Shown here one piece after another: positions 35,141-43,604 of a stretch of 64,000 bases of DNA (position 1 is the first letter of the stretch; each line of letters starts with the position of its first letter). The DNA comes from Phyllobacterium trifolii (GTDB taxonomy: Bacteria; Pseudomonadota; Alphaproteobacteria; Rhizobiales; Rhizobiaceae): positions 186,001-250,000 of the forward strand of contig NZ_JACHXN010000007.1 of NCBI RefSeq assembly GCF_014192095.1, written 5' to 3'. The position numbers were made by a program, and so were the translations under genes. The notes beneath the pieces are model-generated. The model did not search any database and had not been told where the DNA came from. It saw only the letters and a program-made list of their open reading frames with translations.

Positions 35141-36565
35141 ATGAGAAATTCGGGAGAGGTCTGGGAAATCGTTGAAGCCAAGCGCGATGCGTTCTTTGAA
35201 TTGAGCGATCGCGTATGGGAGACGCCAGAGACGAATTACGAAGAATACCGCTCGTCGGAAGAGCACGCCCACCTGCTCGAAAAGGAAGGGTTTCGCGTCA
35301 CCCGCGGTATTGCCAATCTGCCCACGGCAGTCATGGGCGAAGCGGGAGAAGGCGGACCAATCATCGCCATTCTCGGCGAATTCGACGCGCTCCCCGGCCT
35401 CAGCCAGGTTGCAGGACTGGCCGAAGAGCGGCCAATGGTCGAAGGCGGAAATGGCCATGGCTGTGGTCACAACCTTCTCGGGTCGGGATCGATGCTGGCG
35501 GCAGCTGCGGTCAAGGACTATCTGGTGAAAAACGGACTGAAGGGGCGCGTACGTTACTACGGCTGTCCCGCTGAAGAGGGCGGTTCGTCCAAGGGCTTTA
35601 TGGTGCGTGCCGGCGTATTCGACGACGTCGACATTGCCATTTCCTGGCATCCGGCAGCTTTCGCCGGCGTGAACAATCCGATCTCGCTTGCCTGCAACGA
35701 AATCAATTTCCATTTCAGCGGCCGTGCGTCGCACGCCTCGGCAACGCCGCATCTGGGCCGCAGCGCCCTGGATGCTGTCGAATTGATGAATGTCGGCGTG
35801 AACTACATGCGCGAGCATATGCCATCGAGCGCACGTATCCACTATGCCGTCACCGACGCAGGTGGTTCTGCTCCGAATGTCGTTCAGGCCCGGGCAACGG
35901 TACGCTACCTGGTACGGGCCAGTGACCTGCCCGAACTCAACAGCCTTGTCGCGCGGGTCAAGAAGGTTGCGGATGGCGCGGCTCTAATGACCGAAACCAC
36001 CGTACGCAGCCGCATTATCAGTGGCGATGCCAATCTTGTCGGCAACACGCCGCTCGAAGCCTTGATGCATTCGCAGCTGGAGCGCCTCGGCCCCCCGGAT
36101 TTCAATGCGGCCGATCATGAGACTGCGCGGAAATTTCAGGAGACGTTCTCGCAAGAGGACATCGTATCCTCCTACAAGCGGTTTAACGTGACTCCCAAGA
36201 AGGGCCAAGCGCTGTGTGACAGCATTTTCCCCCCCGAAAGCGGCGACGGATCGATCGTCGGCTCGACAGATGTGGGGACGGTAAGCTGGGTTGTTCCGAC
36301 AGTTCAGATGCGCGGGGCGACATATGCTATCGGCACGCCGGGACATTCATGGCAGCTGGTTGCCCAGGGCAAGCTGCCTGCAGCGCACAAGGGCATGGAA
36401 CATGCTGCGAAAGTGATGGCCGCGACAGCCATCGAGCTGCTTGCCAACCCGAATTTTATCGAAGCCGCCAAAGCCGACCATCGGCAGCGTCTGGACGGCA
36501 CGCCGTTCATCAATCCCATACCGGATGACGTCGAGCCGCCATTGCCGGAGAACACGGATGTCTGA
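35141..36565 (+). CDS. M20 amidohydrolase, AbgB-like
   Basis: A 474-residue dimetal hydrolase resembling AbgB, a subunit of p-aminobenzoyl-glutamate hydrolase. Residues in order: GEFDALPGLSQVAG, HGCGHNLLG (metal Cys/His), PAEEGGSSKGFMV (Glu pair), ISWHPAAFAG (His), the dimerisation domain INFHFSGRASHAS, and C-terminal TPGHSWQLVAQGK (His). Members cleave amide bonds of acyl amino acids; the start helix EAKRDAFFELSDRVWETPET is diagnostic of AbgB. It lies 35 bases downstream of a dyad and is followed by the M28 peptidase gene, whose start overlaps its stop (8 bases). The AbgT-like carrier 6 kb upstream is a possible partner. Confidence 0.9.
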   Translation: MRNSGEVWEIVEAKRDAFFELSDRVWETPETNYEEYRSSEEHAHLLEKEGFRVTRGIANLPTAVMGEAGEGGPIIAILGEFDALPGLSQVAGLAEERPMVEGGNGHGCGHNLLGSGSMLAAAAVKDYLVKNGLKGRVRYYGCPAEEGGSSKGFMVRAGVFDDVDIAISWHPAAFAGVNNPISLACNEINFHFSGRASHASATPHLGRSALDAVELMNVGVNYMREHMPSSARIHYAVTDAGGSAPNVVQARATVRYLVRASDLPELNSLVARVKKVADGAALMTETTVRSRIISGDANLVGNTPLEALMHSQLERLGPPDFNAADHETARKFQETFSQEDIVSSYKRFNVTPKKGQALCDSIFPPESGDGSIVGSTDVGTVSWVVPTVQMRGATYAIGTPGHSWQLVAQGKLPAAHKGMEHAAKVMAATAIELLANPNFIEAAKADHRQRLDGTPFINPIPDDVEPPLPENTDV

Positions 36566-38234
36566 GACAGGCTTGGAACCGGACACCGACCAGCTGATGG
36601 TACATATTCGCGAGTTTTCGCGGAGAGTAAAACTGTCCGGTACGGCTGAAGAACTTGAAAGCTTCCGCTATCTGCAAGCGCAGATCGCGGGGTATGGCTA
36701 TGATACCCAGCTTGTCCAGCACGATGCCTTTATCAGCTTGCCGGGCAGGGCACGTGTCATTGTGGGTGGCAGGATGCTGCCCTGCATCACCCATTCGATG
36801 TCCGTTTCCACGCCCGGCGTTTCGGCTGAACTGCTCTACGTAGGCGAAGGCACGGCGGCGGAGTTCAGCGCTGCGAAAGTTGCCGGGAAAATCGTCCTTG
36901 TCGATGGTATAGCGACCGAAGAGGTCGCTGCGCTCGCCAGCGCCGCCGGCGCGATCGGCCAGCTTCATATCAGTCCTAACGAACACCTCTACGAAATGTG
37001 TGTGTCGCCTGTGTGGGGCAGCCCCTCACAGCATACACGCCCAAATCTCCCGTCCACGGTCATCTGTTCCGTACCGAATGATGTAGGGGCGGAACTGCGC
37101 AGGCGCTGCGAGCTAGGGGAGGCGGTCAATGTCTCCATCCAGACCGAGGTCGATACGGGTTGGCGCAAAACGCCCCTGCTGGTCGCCGAATTGAGTTCCT
37201 TAGCCGGCAAAGCAGATGAGCCGTTCGTGCTTTTCTCGGGCCATCACGACACATGGCACTACGGCGTCATGGATAATGGCGGCGCCAATGCGACGATGCT
37301 GGAGACTGCGCGCCTGCTTGCCGCTCATCGCGGCGAATGGCGCAGAGGGCTCCGCATCTGCTTCTGGTCGGGCCACTCGCATGGGCGCTATTCAGGTTCG
37401 GCATGGTATGCGGATGAGTATTGGAACGAGCTGGAGCAGCGCTGTATCGCCCACATCAATGTGGACTCGACGGGCGGTGAAGGAGCAAGCGTGCTCACCA
37501 ACTCAGGTGTGGTCGACGAGTTGAAGGCAGTGGCTTTCGATGCAGTCGAGGCCATCAGTGGGCAGAAACATGCCGGGCGTCGCCATGGTCGGGCTGCTGA
37601 CCAGTCGTTCTGGGGCATTGGCATTCCTTCAATGTTCGGGAGTCTCAGCCATCAGCCGCCGGGACCCGTGAAAATGCTGACGGCGCTCGGCTGGTGGTGG
37701 CATACGCCGCATGACACGATCGAGCACATCGATCCGAAGAACCTTGTTCGCGATACAGGGATCGTGCTTCGGGTTCTGCGACAGCTACTGACGTCTCCTA
37801 TCCTGCCTTATGATTATACGGCTTACGCCAGTGCATTTGCTGACGAAATCGCGCACCTCAAGCAGCAGCTCGGCGACAGGCTGGATATCAGCGCCCTCCA
37901 AACTGGTGTGTCAGCTCTCCGGGACAATGCGGCAAGCCTGCTTGCGACGTCGAAGAGCGTTACGGATGCAGAAGCCTCGCGTATCAATGCGGCGCTTGTG
38001 CGCGCGTCGCGCCGGCTTGTCCCGCTCAACTATACGACCGGCGAACGCTTCCATCACGATTCAGCGTTGCCGCATCCCGCCTGGCCATCATTGGAGGGGA
38101 TAAGGCAACTTGCGCGGCATCCGGAAGGTTCTGCCGAGCTGCCGTTTTATGCGGTGCACGCGCGTCAAACGCGCAATCGCATTTCCCATGCCTTGCGGGA
38201 AGCGAATGCGGAACTGGAGGCGGTGCTGATCTGA
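36558..38234 (+). CDS. M28-family peptidase with PA domain
   Basis: About 558 residues. An N-terminal region is followed by a protease-associated (PA) insert (ELLYVGEGTAAEFSAAKVAG, KIVLVDGI) and the M28 dizinc domain: FSGHHDTWHYGVMDNGGANA (His, Asp), SGHSHGRYSGSAWYADEYW (in the catalytic Glu position), HINVDSTGGEG (Asp), and WWHTPHDTIEHID (His). It resembles glutamate carboxypeptidase II/aminopeptidase members. No signal peptide is seen, so it probably acts in the cytoplasm on imported peptides. The start at 36558 overlaps the amidohydrolase gene. The final region (DISALQTGVSALRDNAASLL) is helical, like the dimerisation domain of GCPII. Confidence 0.88.
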   Translation: MSETGLEPDTDQLMVHIREFSRRVKLSGTAEELESFRYLQAQIAGYGYDTQLVQHDAFISLPGRARVIVGGRMLPCITHSMSVSTPGVSAELLYVGEGTAAEFSAAKVAGKIVLVDGIATEEVAALASAAGAIGQLHISPNEHLYEMCVSPVWGSPSQHTRPNLPSTVICSVPNDVGAELRRRCELGEAVNVSIQTEVDTGWRKTPLLVAELSSLAGKADEPFVLFSGHHDTWHYGVMDNGGANATMLETARLLAAHRGEWRRGLRICFWSGHSHGRYSGSAWYADEYWNELEQRCIAHINVDSTGGEGASVLTNSGVVDELKAVAFDAVEAISGQKHAGRRHGRAADQSFWGIGIPSMFGSLSHQPPGPVKMLTALGWWWHTPHDTIEHIDPKNLVRDTGIVLRVLRQLLTSPILPYDYTAYASAFADEIAHLKQQLGDRLDISALQTGVSALRDNAASLLATSKSVTDAEASRINAALVRASRRLVPLNYTTGERFHHDSALPHPAWPSLEGIRQLARHPEGSAELPFYAVHARQTRNRISHALREANAELEAVLI

Positions 38235-38294
38235 ACGCGGCCTGACAACCGCGAATAAATGAGGCCTTGCAGCCTCCAATAAAGGGGAATGAGC

Positions 38295-39146
38295 ATGAAA
38301 AAGAAATTGCTGTTGGCTATCATAGCCGCTGCTTTGTCATTCACGGGTACGGCGGCAAACGCCAAGGACTGGACCCATGTCAAAGTCGGGATCGAAGGTG
38401 CCTTTCCGCCCTGGAACATGATTGACTCCGGGGGTAAATTGTCGGGCTTCGATGTCGACCTGATCCAGGACCTGTGCACGCGCGCCAAGGTCGAATGTGA
38501 ACTCATCACCGGCGAATGGACAAGCCTTATCCCCAGTCTGAACGCCGGGAAGTTCGATCTCGTCATGACGCTCGGCATCAACGAAAAGCGCAAGCAGGTC
38601 GTCGACTTCACGGTTCCCTATGCGAGCGGCGTTGCCAGTTTCCTCACTCTTAAAGATGGAACGGTTGCCGCACTCCCCATGACGGGCGAGCGCCTTAATC
38701 TTAACGATCATGCCAAGGCCGATCCTGTGATGGCCGAGATTGGCAAGGAGCTCAAGGGCAAGTCTGTCGGCGTTGTCGGCTCGACGAGCCAGGAACAACT
38801 TATTCAATCCTATTTTGGCAATGCAGTTACAGTCCGCACCTATAAGAGTTCACCCGAACGCGATTTCGACCTGAAGGCAGGCCGTATCGATGCGGGTTTC
38901 GACAGCGGCGTATACGCAACCTCGATGTTGGCCAAGCCAGGCAATGAGGATCTGCAGATGTCTGGCCCTCTTATCAAAGGCGCGATGCTTGCAACGGAAG
39001 TGGCGCTTGGCACGCGCAAGGGTGAGGCCGATCTTCGCGAAAAGTTCGATGCCGCGATCAAATCTGCCGCCGAGGCCGGCGTCATCAAGACGCTTTCGGA
39101 AAAGTGGAGCAAGCTCGATCTCACGCCAACATTCAGCGGGAATTGA
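38295..39146 (+). CDS. polar amino acid ABC importer, binding protein 1
   Basis: A 283-residue periplasmic binding protein with a signal peptide (MKKKLLLAIIAAALSFTGT, cut near NAKDW). Type II fold of family 3: WTHVKVGIEGAFPPWNMIDS, LSGFDVDLIQDLCTRA, LIPSLNAGKFDLVMTLGIN, then the hinge region and KSVGVVGSTSQEQLI. It is close to the octopine/nopaline/lysine-arginine-ornithine group. The ATG at 38295 is chosen because GGGGA lies seven bases upstream; the ATG at 38289 abuts it. It precedes two permease genes and an ATPase gene, and a second binding protein follows, so one transporter may serve two ligands. Confidence 0.92.
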   Translation: MKKKLLLAIIAAALSFTGTAANAKDWTHVKVGIEGAFPPWNMIDSGGKLSGFDVDLIQDLCTRAKVECELITGEWTSLIPSLNAGKFDLVMTLGINEKRKQVVDFTVPYASGVASFLTLKDGTVAALPMTGERLNLNDHAKADPVMAEIGKELKGKSVGVVGSTSQEQLIQSYFGNAVTVRTYKSSPERDFDLKAGRIDAGFDSGVYATSMLAKPGNEDLQMSGPLIKGAMLATEVALGTRKGEADLREKFDAAIKSAAEAGVIKTLSEKWSKLDLTPTFSGN

Positions 39147-39216
39147 ACGCGCAGTTTCAAGAGTAGGGCACAGATATGCCGTTCAATCGTCTTTATGAAG
39201 CCGGATCGTATTGGCC

Positions 39217-39936
39217 ATGAATCAGCCGGGCTTCCTTGACGTCATCAGCTTTGGACCGGGAGGGTGGGGTGCCGCCCTTCTCGCTGGGGCCTGGATGACG
39301 ATCCTCATCGCTATTTCCGGTTTTCTGATCGGTTCGATCATCGGCACATTCGGCGCTTGGGCAAAGATCTCGGGCGGCCGGACCATACGGGGTATCGCCG
39401 ACGGATACACCACCGTACTGCGCGGCATTCCCGATCTTCTCGTCATCTATCTGTTCTATTTCGGCGGGAGTGCGGCGGTAACAGCGATTGGGCGTTTTTT
39501 CGGCTCGGAGGGGTTTATCGGCTTTCCCGGCTTTCTGGCCGGTGCTTTGGCGGTTGGCATCACGTCGGGCGCCCAGCAGACAGAGGTGTTTCGCGGGGCA
39601 TTCAAGGCCGTGCACCGAGGTGAGATAGAAGCAGCTATCGCTTGTGGCATGTCGCGCGCGCTGCGGTTCAGGCGAATTATCGCACCATTGACGCTGCGCC
39701 ATGCGCTGCCGGGGATGGGCAATGTCTGGCAGGTCGTGTTGAAGGAATCAGCTCTGGTTTCGATTACGGGCGTCGCTGAATTGCTGCGTCAGGCCCAGGT
39801 CGGGGCCGGATCAACTGGAATGCCTTTCAACTTCTATGTCGTGGCCGGCGCGATTTACCTCATGATCTCGACCATCTCCGGTGCGCTGCTGCAATGGTCC
39901 GAGCGCTACTTCTCACGCGGTGTCAGGAGGAACTGA
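39217..39936 (+). CDS. polar amino acid ABC importer, permease 1 (HisQ-like)
   Basis: A 239-residue inner-membrane permease with five helices. The EAA loop is EIEAAIACGMSRALRFRRII, followed by LRHALPGMGN. The family's N-terminal GAWMTILIAISGFLIGSIIG is present. It overlaps by four bases (ATGA) with a 14-codon frame that starts at 39176. The stop overlaps the next permease start (TGATG). The two permeases form the channel of the importer. Confidence 0.93.
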   Translation: MNQPGFLDVISFGPGGWGAALLAGAWMTILIAISGFLIGSIIGTFGAWAKISGGRTIRGIADGYTTVLRGIPDLLVIYLFYFGGSAAVTAIGRFFGSEGFIGFPGFLAGALAVGITSGAQQTEVFRGAFKAVHRGEIEAAIACGMSRALRFRRIIAPLTLRHALPGMGNVWQVVLKESALVSITGVAELLRQAQVGAGSTGMPFNFYVVAGAIYLMISTISGALLQWSERYFSRGVRRN

Positions 39937-40655
39937 TGGATTGGACATTTACGCTTGAAACGTTCATCAGCCTGGTTGCGGCTATTCCACTGACGCTGCA
40001 ACTTGCTGCCACATCAATCCTGCTCGGTGCTTTTCTCGCCCTCGGTCTGGCCCTGCTTCGGCTTTCCGGGGTCCGCGTTCTCGACTGGTTTGCCCGGTTC
40101 TACGTGTTCGTGTTTCGCGGCACGCCGCTGCTGGTGCAAATATTCCTCATCTATTACGGGCTCAGCCAGTTTCCGGCCGTGCGCCATACGATTTTGTGGC
40201 CGATATTGCGCGAGCCCTACTGGTGCGCCGTCATTGCATTGACGCTGAACACCGCCGCCTATGCCAGTGAGATCATCCGCGGCGGGCTCTTGTCGGTTCC
40301 GCATGGCCAGATAGAAGCCGCCCGTGCGTGCGGCATGCCACGCTTTATGGTTTTCCGGCGGATTGTCCTGCCCCTTGCTCTTCGTCAGGCATTGCCGGGA
40401 TATGGCAACGAGATGATTTCCATGGTCAAGGCGACATCGCTTGCCTCGATCATTACACTGATGGAAGTCACTGGGGTTGCCGCGAAAATCATCTCGGAAA
40501 CCTACCGCGCCATCGAGGTCTTCATCGTCGCTGGCGTGATTTACCTGACCATCAATTTCCTGCTCACGCGGCTGGTGCATGTCGTCGAATACATGTTGAG
40601 CCCGCATCTTCGCGCGCCGCGACTGCAGACCCCCGTTCAAGGAGAGAGCAAATGA
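39936..40655 (+). CDS. polar amino acid ABC importer, permease 2 (HisM-like)
   Basis: A 239-residue inner-membrane permease, partner of the preceding gene. The EAA loop is [20 protein letters not shown], with [20 protein letters not shown] downstream, typical of HisM/OccM proteins. The start codon overlaps the upstream stop by one base after AGGAGGAACTG, and its stop overlaps the ATPase start in ATGA, so the three are tightly coupled. Confidence 0.93.
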   Translation: MDWTFTLETFISLVAAIPLTLQLAATSILLGAFLALGLALLRLSGVRVLDWFARFYVFVFRGTPLLVQIFLIYYGLSQFPAVRHTILWPILREPYWCAVIALTLNTAAYASEIIRGGLLSVPHGQIEAARACGMPRFMVFRRIVLPLALRQALPGYGNEMISMVKATSLASIITLMEVTGVAAKIISETYRAIEVFIVAGVIYLTINFLLTRLVHVVEYMLSPHLRAPRLQTPVQGESK

Positions 40656-41434
40656 ACGCTCAAGCGCCTGCGATCACGCCATTGGCGCTCGACGTCAAGG
40701 ATCTGCACAAGAGTTTCGGCAATGTCGAAGTCCTGAAAGGGATTTCGCTCGGCGCACGCGAAGGCGAGGTCGTCTCGATCCTCGGGTCTTCAGGTTCCGG
40801 CAAGTCGACCCTGCTCCGCTGCATCAACCTTCTCGAAGTGCCCGATTCCGGGGACGTAACAGTCGGCGACGAGACCATCCGCATGCAGCGCACGCGCGAT
40901 GGGAAAAGCCGGCCGGCAGACCAGGCGCAGGTCGAACGCATTCGCTCACGGCTCGGCATGGTGTTTCAGAGCTTCAACTTATGGTCGCACAAGACCATCC
41001 TCGAAAACGTCATTGAAGCACCGATCCACGTGCAAAAGCGCCCGCGCAAGGAGTGCGTGGAAGAGGCTGAAGCCCTTCTTGCGAAAGTCGGCATCGCTGA
41101 AAAGCGCGATCAATACCCCTCGCATCTGTCGGGAGGTCAGCAGCAACGCGCTGCAATAGCGCGTGCCCTCGCCATGCGGCCGAAGGTGATGCTCTTCGAC
41201 GAGCCCACCTCGGCGCTCGATCCGGAGCTTGTCGGCGAGGTGCTGCGCGTCATGCGTGGTCTTGCCGAAGAAGGCCGCACCATGCTGGTGGTAACGCACG
41301 AGATGGGCTTTGCCCGCGATGTCTCAAGCCGCGTCGTCTTCCTGCACAAGGGGCTGGTCGAGGAGGACGGCCGGCCGGAACATGTTTTCGTCAACTCGAA
41401 ATCCGAACGGTTCAAACAGTTTATCAAAGGCTGA
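40652..41434 (+). CDS. polar amino acid ABC importer, ATP-binding subunit
   Basis: A 260-residue ATPase. Walker A is [12 protein letters not shown], the Q loop is [13 protein letters not shown], the signature is [17 protein letters not shown], Walker B is [15 protein letters not shown], and the switch His is in VVTHEMGFA. This matches HisP/OccP-type proteins. The ATG at 40652 overlaps the permease stop, after GGAGAGAGCAA. A hairpin overlaps its stop codon and separates it from the second binding protein. Confidence 0.95.
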   Translation: MNAQAPAITPLALDVKDLHKSFGNVEVLKGISLGAREGEVVSILGSSGSGKSTLLRCINLLEVPDSGDVTVGDETIRMQRTRDGKSRPADQAQVERIRSRLGMVFQSFNLWSHKTILENVIEAPIHVQKRPRKECVEEAEALLAKVGIAEKRDQYPSHLSGGQQQRAAIARALAMRPKVMLFDEPTSALDPELVGEVLRVMRGLAEEGRTMLVVTHEMGFARDVSSRVVFLHKGLVEEDGRPEHVFVNSKSERFKQFIKG

Positions 41435-41446
41435 ATTGATCAGCCT
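41428..41446 (+). other. intercistronic hairpin over the ATPase stop codon
   Basis: AGGCTGA (41428-41434) pairs with TCAGCCT (41440-41446) around an ATTGA loop. The stem includes the TGA stop of the ATPase gene. No T-tract follows, so it is probably an mRNA-stability element that lets the following binding protein accumulate. Confidence 0.55.
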
Positions 41447-41473
41447 CAATCCAAAAAAGGGGAATACCTGGAA

Positions 41474-42328
41474 ATGAAATATGCAATTCTTACTCTGAAA
41501 GCCCTGCTGCTGTCGGCGTTGGTCTTTTCATCGGCCGCCCAGGCAGAAGGCAAGAAATGGACACAGATTACCATCGCCACGGAAGGCGCATTCAAGCCCT
41601 ATAACTTTACCAAGCCCGACGGAACGCTCGACGGTTACGAGATCGAGCTTTCGAAATATCTTTGCGATCACATGAAAGTCGAGTGCAAGATTGTCGTCCA
41701 GGACTTCGACGGGATGATCCCGGCGCTCAATGCCGGTAAGTTCGATGCCATCATGTCAGGCATGTCGGCGACTGCGAAACGCGAGCAGATCATCGACTTC
41801 AGCCAGTCCTATGGTTCCACCGGCCAAGCTTTTGCAACGTTGAAATCAAGCCCTTTGGCAGGCATGGAATTCAAGGGCGAAGTCTTCTCGCTGGCATCCA
41901 ATGAGGCGGGCGCCATCAGCGCTTTGGAGGAGCTTAAGCCACTCTTGCAAGGCAAGACCATCGGCGTCCAGACCGCCTCGACAGGTGCGACCTTCGTCGA
42001 GAAATACTTGAAGGACGTCGTCGAGGTTCGCGAGTACAAGACCACCGAGCAGCACGATCTTGATCTCGCCGCAGGCCGCGTCGATCTCGTCATGGCGTCG
42101 ATGGCCTATCTCACCACATCAGCCGCCAAGCCGGGCAATGAGGAGATGACGGTGGCTGGCCCGCGCTTTCAGGGCGGGTTCCTGGGTAAAGGCAGCTCTG
42201 TCGGCCTGCGCAAGAACGAACCGGAACTGAAAGCGATGTTCGACAAGGCAATCGATGCAGCCAAGGCCGATGGCACGATTAAAACATTGTCGCAGAAGTG
42301 GTTTGGCTTCGACGTTACGCCCCTCTGA
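41474..42328 (+). CDS. polar amino acid ABC importer, binding protein 2
   Basis: A 284-residue periplasmic binding protein of the same family as the one at 38295. Signal peptide MKYAILTLKALLLSALVFSS, cut near QAEGKKW. The fold residues WTQITIATEGAFKPYNFTKP, LDGYEIELSKYLC, MIPALNAGKFDAIMSGMSAT and KTIGVQTASTGATFVEKYL parallel the first copy, with differences in the ligand-contact segments. It follows the ATPase gene by 39 bases and ends in a hairpin, completing a binding protein-permease-permease-ATPase-binding protein operon. Confidence 0.92.
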   Translation: MKYAILTLKALLLSALVFSSAAQAEGKKWTQITIATEGAFKPYNFTKPDGTLDGYEIELSKYLCDHMKVECKIVVQDFDGMIPALNAGKFDAIMSGMSATAKREQIIDFSQSYGSTGQAFATLKSSPLAGMEFKGEVFSLASNEAGAISALEELKPLLQGKTIGVQTASTGATFVEKYLKDVVEVREYKTTEQHDLDLAAGRVDLVMASMAYLTTSAAKPGNEEMTVAGPRFQGGFLGKGSSVGLRKNEPELKAMFDKAIDAAKADGTIKTLSQKWFGFDVTPL

Positions 42329-42340
42329 TCGATTGATAAT

Positions 42341-42367
42341 GCCGGGCATTCAGTATTTGTGCCCGGC
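42341..42367 (+). terminator. hairpin ending the importer operon
   Basis: GCCGGGCA (42341-42348) pairs with TGCCCGGC (42360-42367) around an 11-base loop, 13 bases past the stop of the second binding protein. The T-tract is poor, so termination may be partial or Rho-assisted. Confidence 0.65.
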
Positions 42368-42404
42368 CCTTCGAGGAGGCGAGAAACCATCGCCGTTATA
42401 AACA

Positions 42405-42419
42405 TGACTTGATTTATCA
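42405..42419. promoter_or_regulatory. iron-responsive operator (TGA-N9-TCA) before the siderophore reductase
   Basis: TGACTTGATTTATCA, flanked to ATGA...TCAT, lies 60 bases before the start at 42480. TGA-N9-TCA is the established RirA recognition form in rhizobia. A second copy precedes the TonB receptor gene, which makes chance less likely. Confidence 0.7.
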
Positions 42420-42479
42420 TATTATTGCGATTAAGCACCCGTTATCGCACCTTGGTGCAGTTTCTACACGGGGTTTGAG

Positions 42480-43586
42480 ATGCCGGAAATCCGCTTGAGT
42501 GCGACCGCGCGTGTGATTGTGTCAACACCGGATCACTATCTCAGACGGCTCACGGATTACTTCTCCGAGCATGGCGATGTGTCGCTTGCCGCGCGCAAGG
42601 GGCGTATCGCTCTTCCGTTCGGCACGGCCACTATCGAAGCAGATGATGACAGCCTGTCGCTCCGGACCGAGGGTGAGGACGAAACCGGCCTTGCCTATAT
42701 GAAATACGCCATCGCCAATCAGATGCTGGAGCTGGCGAATGAGGAAAAGCCCAGGATCGTCTGGACGGGCGACTGTGCAGCGGGCGGGCAGCCGCCATTT
42801 TTCCGGGAAATGCGCTTTGTCAGCGCCAGGAATATATCGCCGCATATGCGCCGTGTGGCACTTCAGGGAGAGAGGCTGGCGCGTTTTGCGCATGGAGGAC
42901 TGCATGTCCATTTGCTGTTTCCGCCAAAGGGCGTAGACCGGCCACAATGGCCGGTGACGGGAGAAGACGGACGCCCGGTCTGGCCGGAGGGCGAGCACAA
43001 GCTGGTCTCCCGCATCTATACGATCCGCAACATCGACGCGGACGCGGGCAAGGTGGAAATCGACATCGTCATTCACGAGGGGGACGCAACGCCCGGTTCG
43101 GATTGGGGCCTGAATGCGCGCGAAGGTGATCTGGTGGGCATGACAGGGCCGGGTGGCGGCGACGTACCTGAGGCCGATTGGTATCTGCTGGCCGGAGATG
43201 AAACTGCGCTTCCGGCAATCGGCCGCATCCTGGCACGGCTTCCATCGCTTGCAACTGCGGTCGTGCGTATCGAAGTGGACAATCCGCTCGAAGAGCAGCT
43301 TTTGCCATCCGTTGCCAATGTTGATCTTGTCTGGCTGCATCGCAACGGCCGTAAAGCAGGGACGACCACGCTGTTGCAGGATGCTGTCAAAGCGGTGCCG
43401 TTCCCGATCGCCGGGAAACGTGTGTTTGCCTGGGCTGGCTGCGAATTTGCCGCATTCAAGGCTATTCGCAGCCATTTGCGCAATGAGCGGAAGCTTGAAA
43501 GGGAAAAACACCTGGTTGTGGCGTACTGGCGCCGCGGGTTTGACGGCGATAATGCCCGAAACCAGGAAGAGAAAACGGCTGCATAG
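42480..43586 (+). CDS. siderophore-interacting protein with N-terminal DUF2218 domain
   Basis: A 368-residue cytoplasmic flavoprotein. Residues 1-90 are a DUF2218 domain (SATARVIVSTPDHYLRRLTD, then HGDVSLAARKGRIALPFG). From about 105 the FAD-binding domain of siderophore-interacting proteins begins (REMRFVSARNISPHMRRVAL; LVSRIYTIRNID; GDVPEADWYLLAGDETALPA), then the NAD(P)H-like SIP domain (VFAWAGCEFAAFKAIRSHLR, then YWRRGFDGD). This matches ViuB/YqjH-type ferric-siderophore reductases, which release iron from imported siderophores. An iron-responsive operator is upstream and an AraC regulator gene follows after 18 bases. Confidence 0.93.
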   Translation: MPEIRLSATARVIVSTPDHYLRRLTDYFSEHGDVSLAARKGRIALPFGTATIEADDDSLSLRTEGEDETGLAYMKYAIANQMLELANEEKPRIVWTGDCAAGGQPPFFREMRFVSARNISPHMRRVALQGERLARFAHGGLHVHLLFPPKGVDRPQWPVTGEDGRPVWPEGEHKLVSRIYTIRNIDADAGKVEIDIVIHEGDATPGSDWGLNAREGDLVGMTGPGGGDVPEADWYLLAGDETALPAIGRILARLPSLATAVVRIEVDNPLEEQLLPSVANVDLVWLHRNGRKAGTTTLLQDAVKAVPFPIAGKRVFAWAGCEFAAFKAIRSHLRNERKLEREKHLVVAYWRRGFDGDNARNQEEKTAA

Positions 43587-43604
43587 CAGCACAAGAGGCA
43601 AGGG

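Noticed and set aside
38261-38276. GAGGC-N6-GCCTC hairpin before the first binding protein
   Set aside because: Too short and weak to call a terminator or regulatory element.
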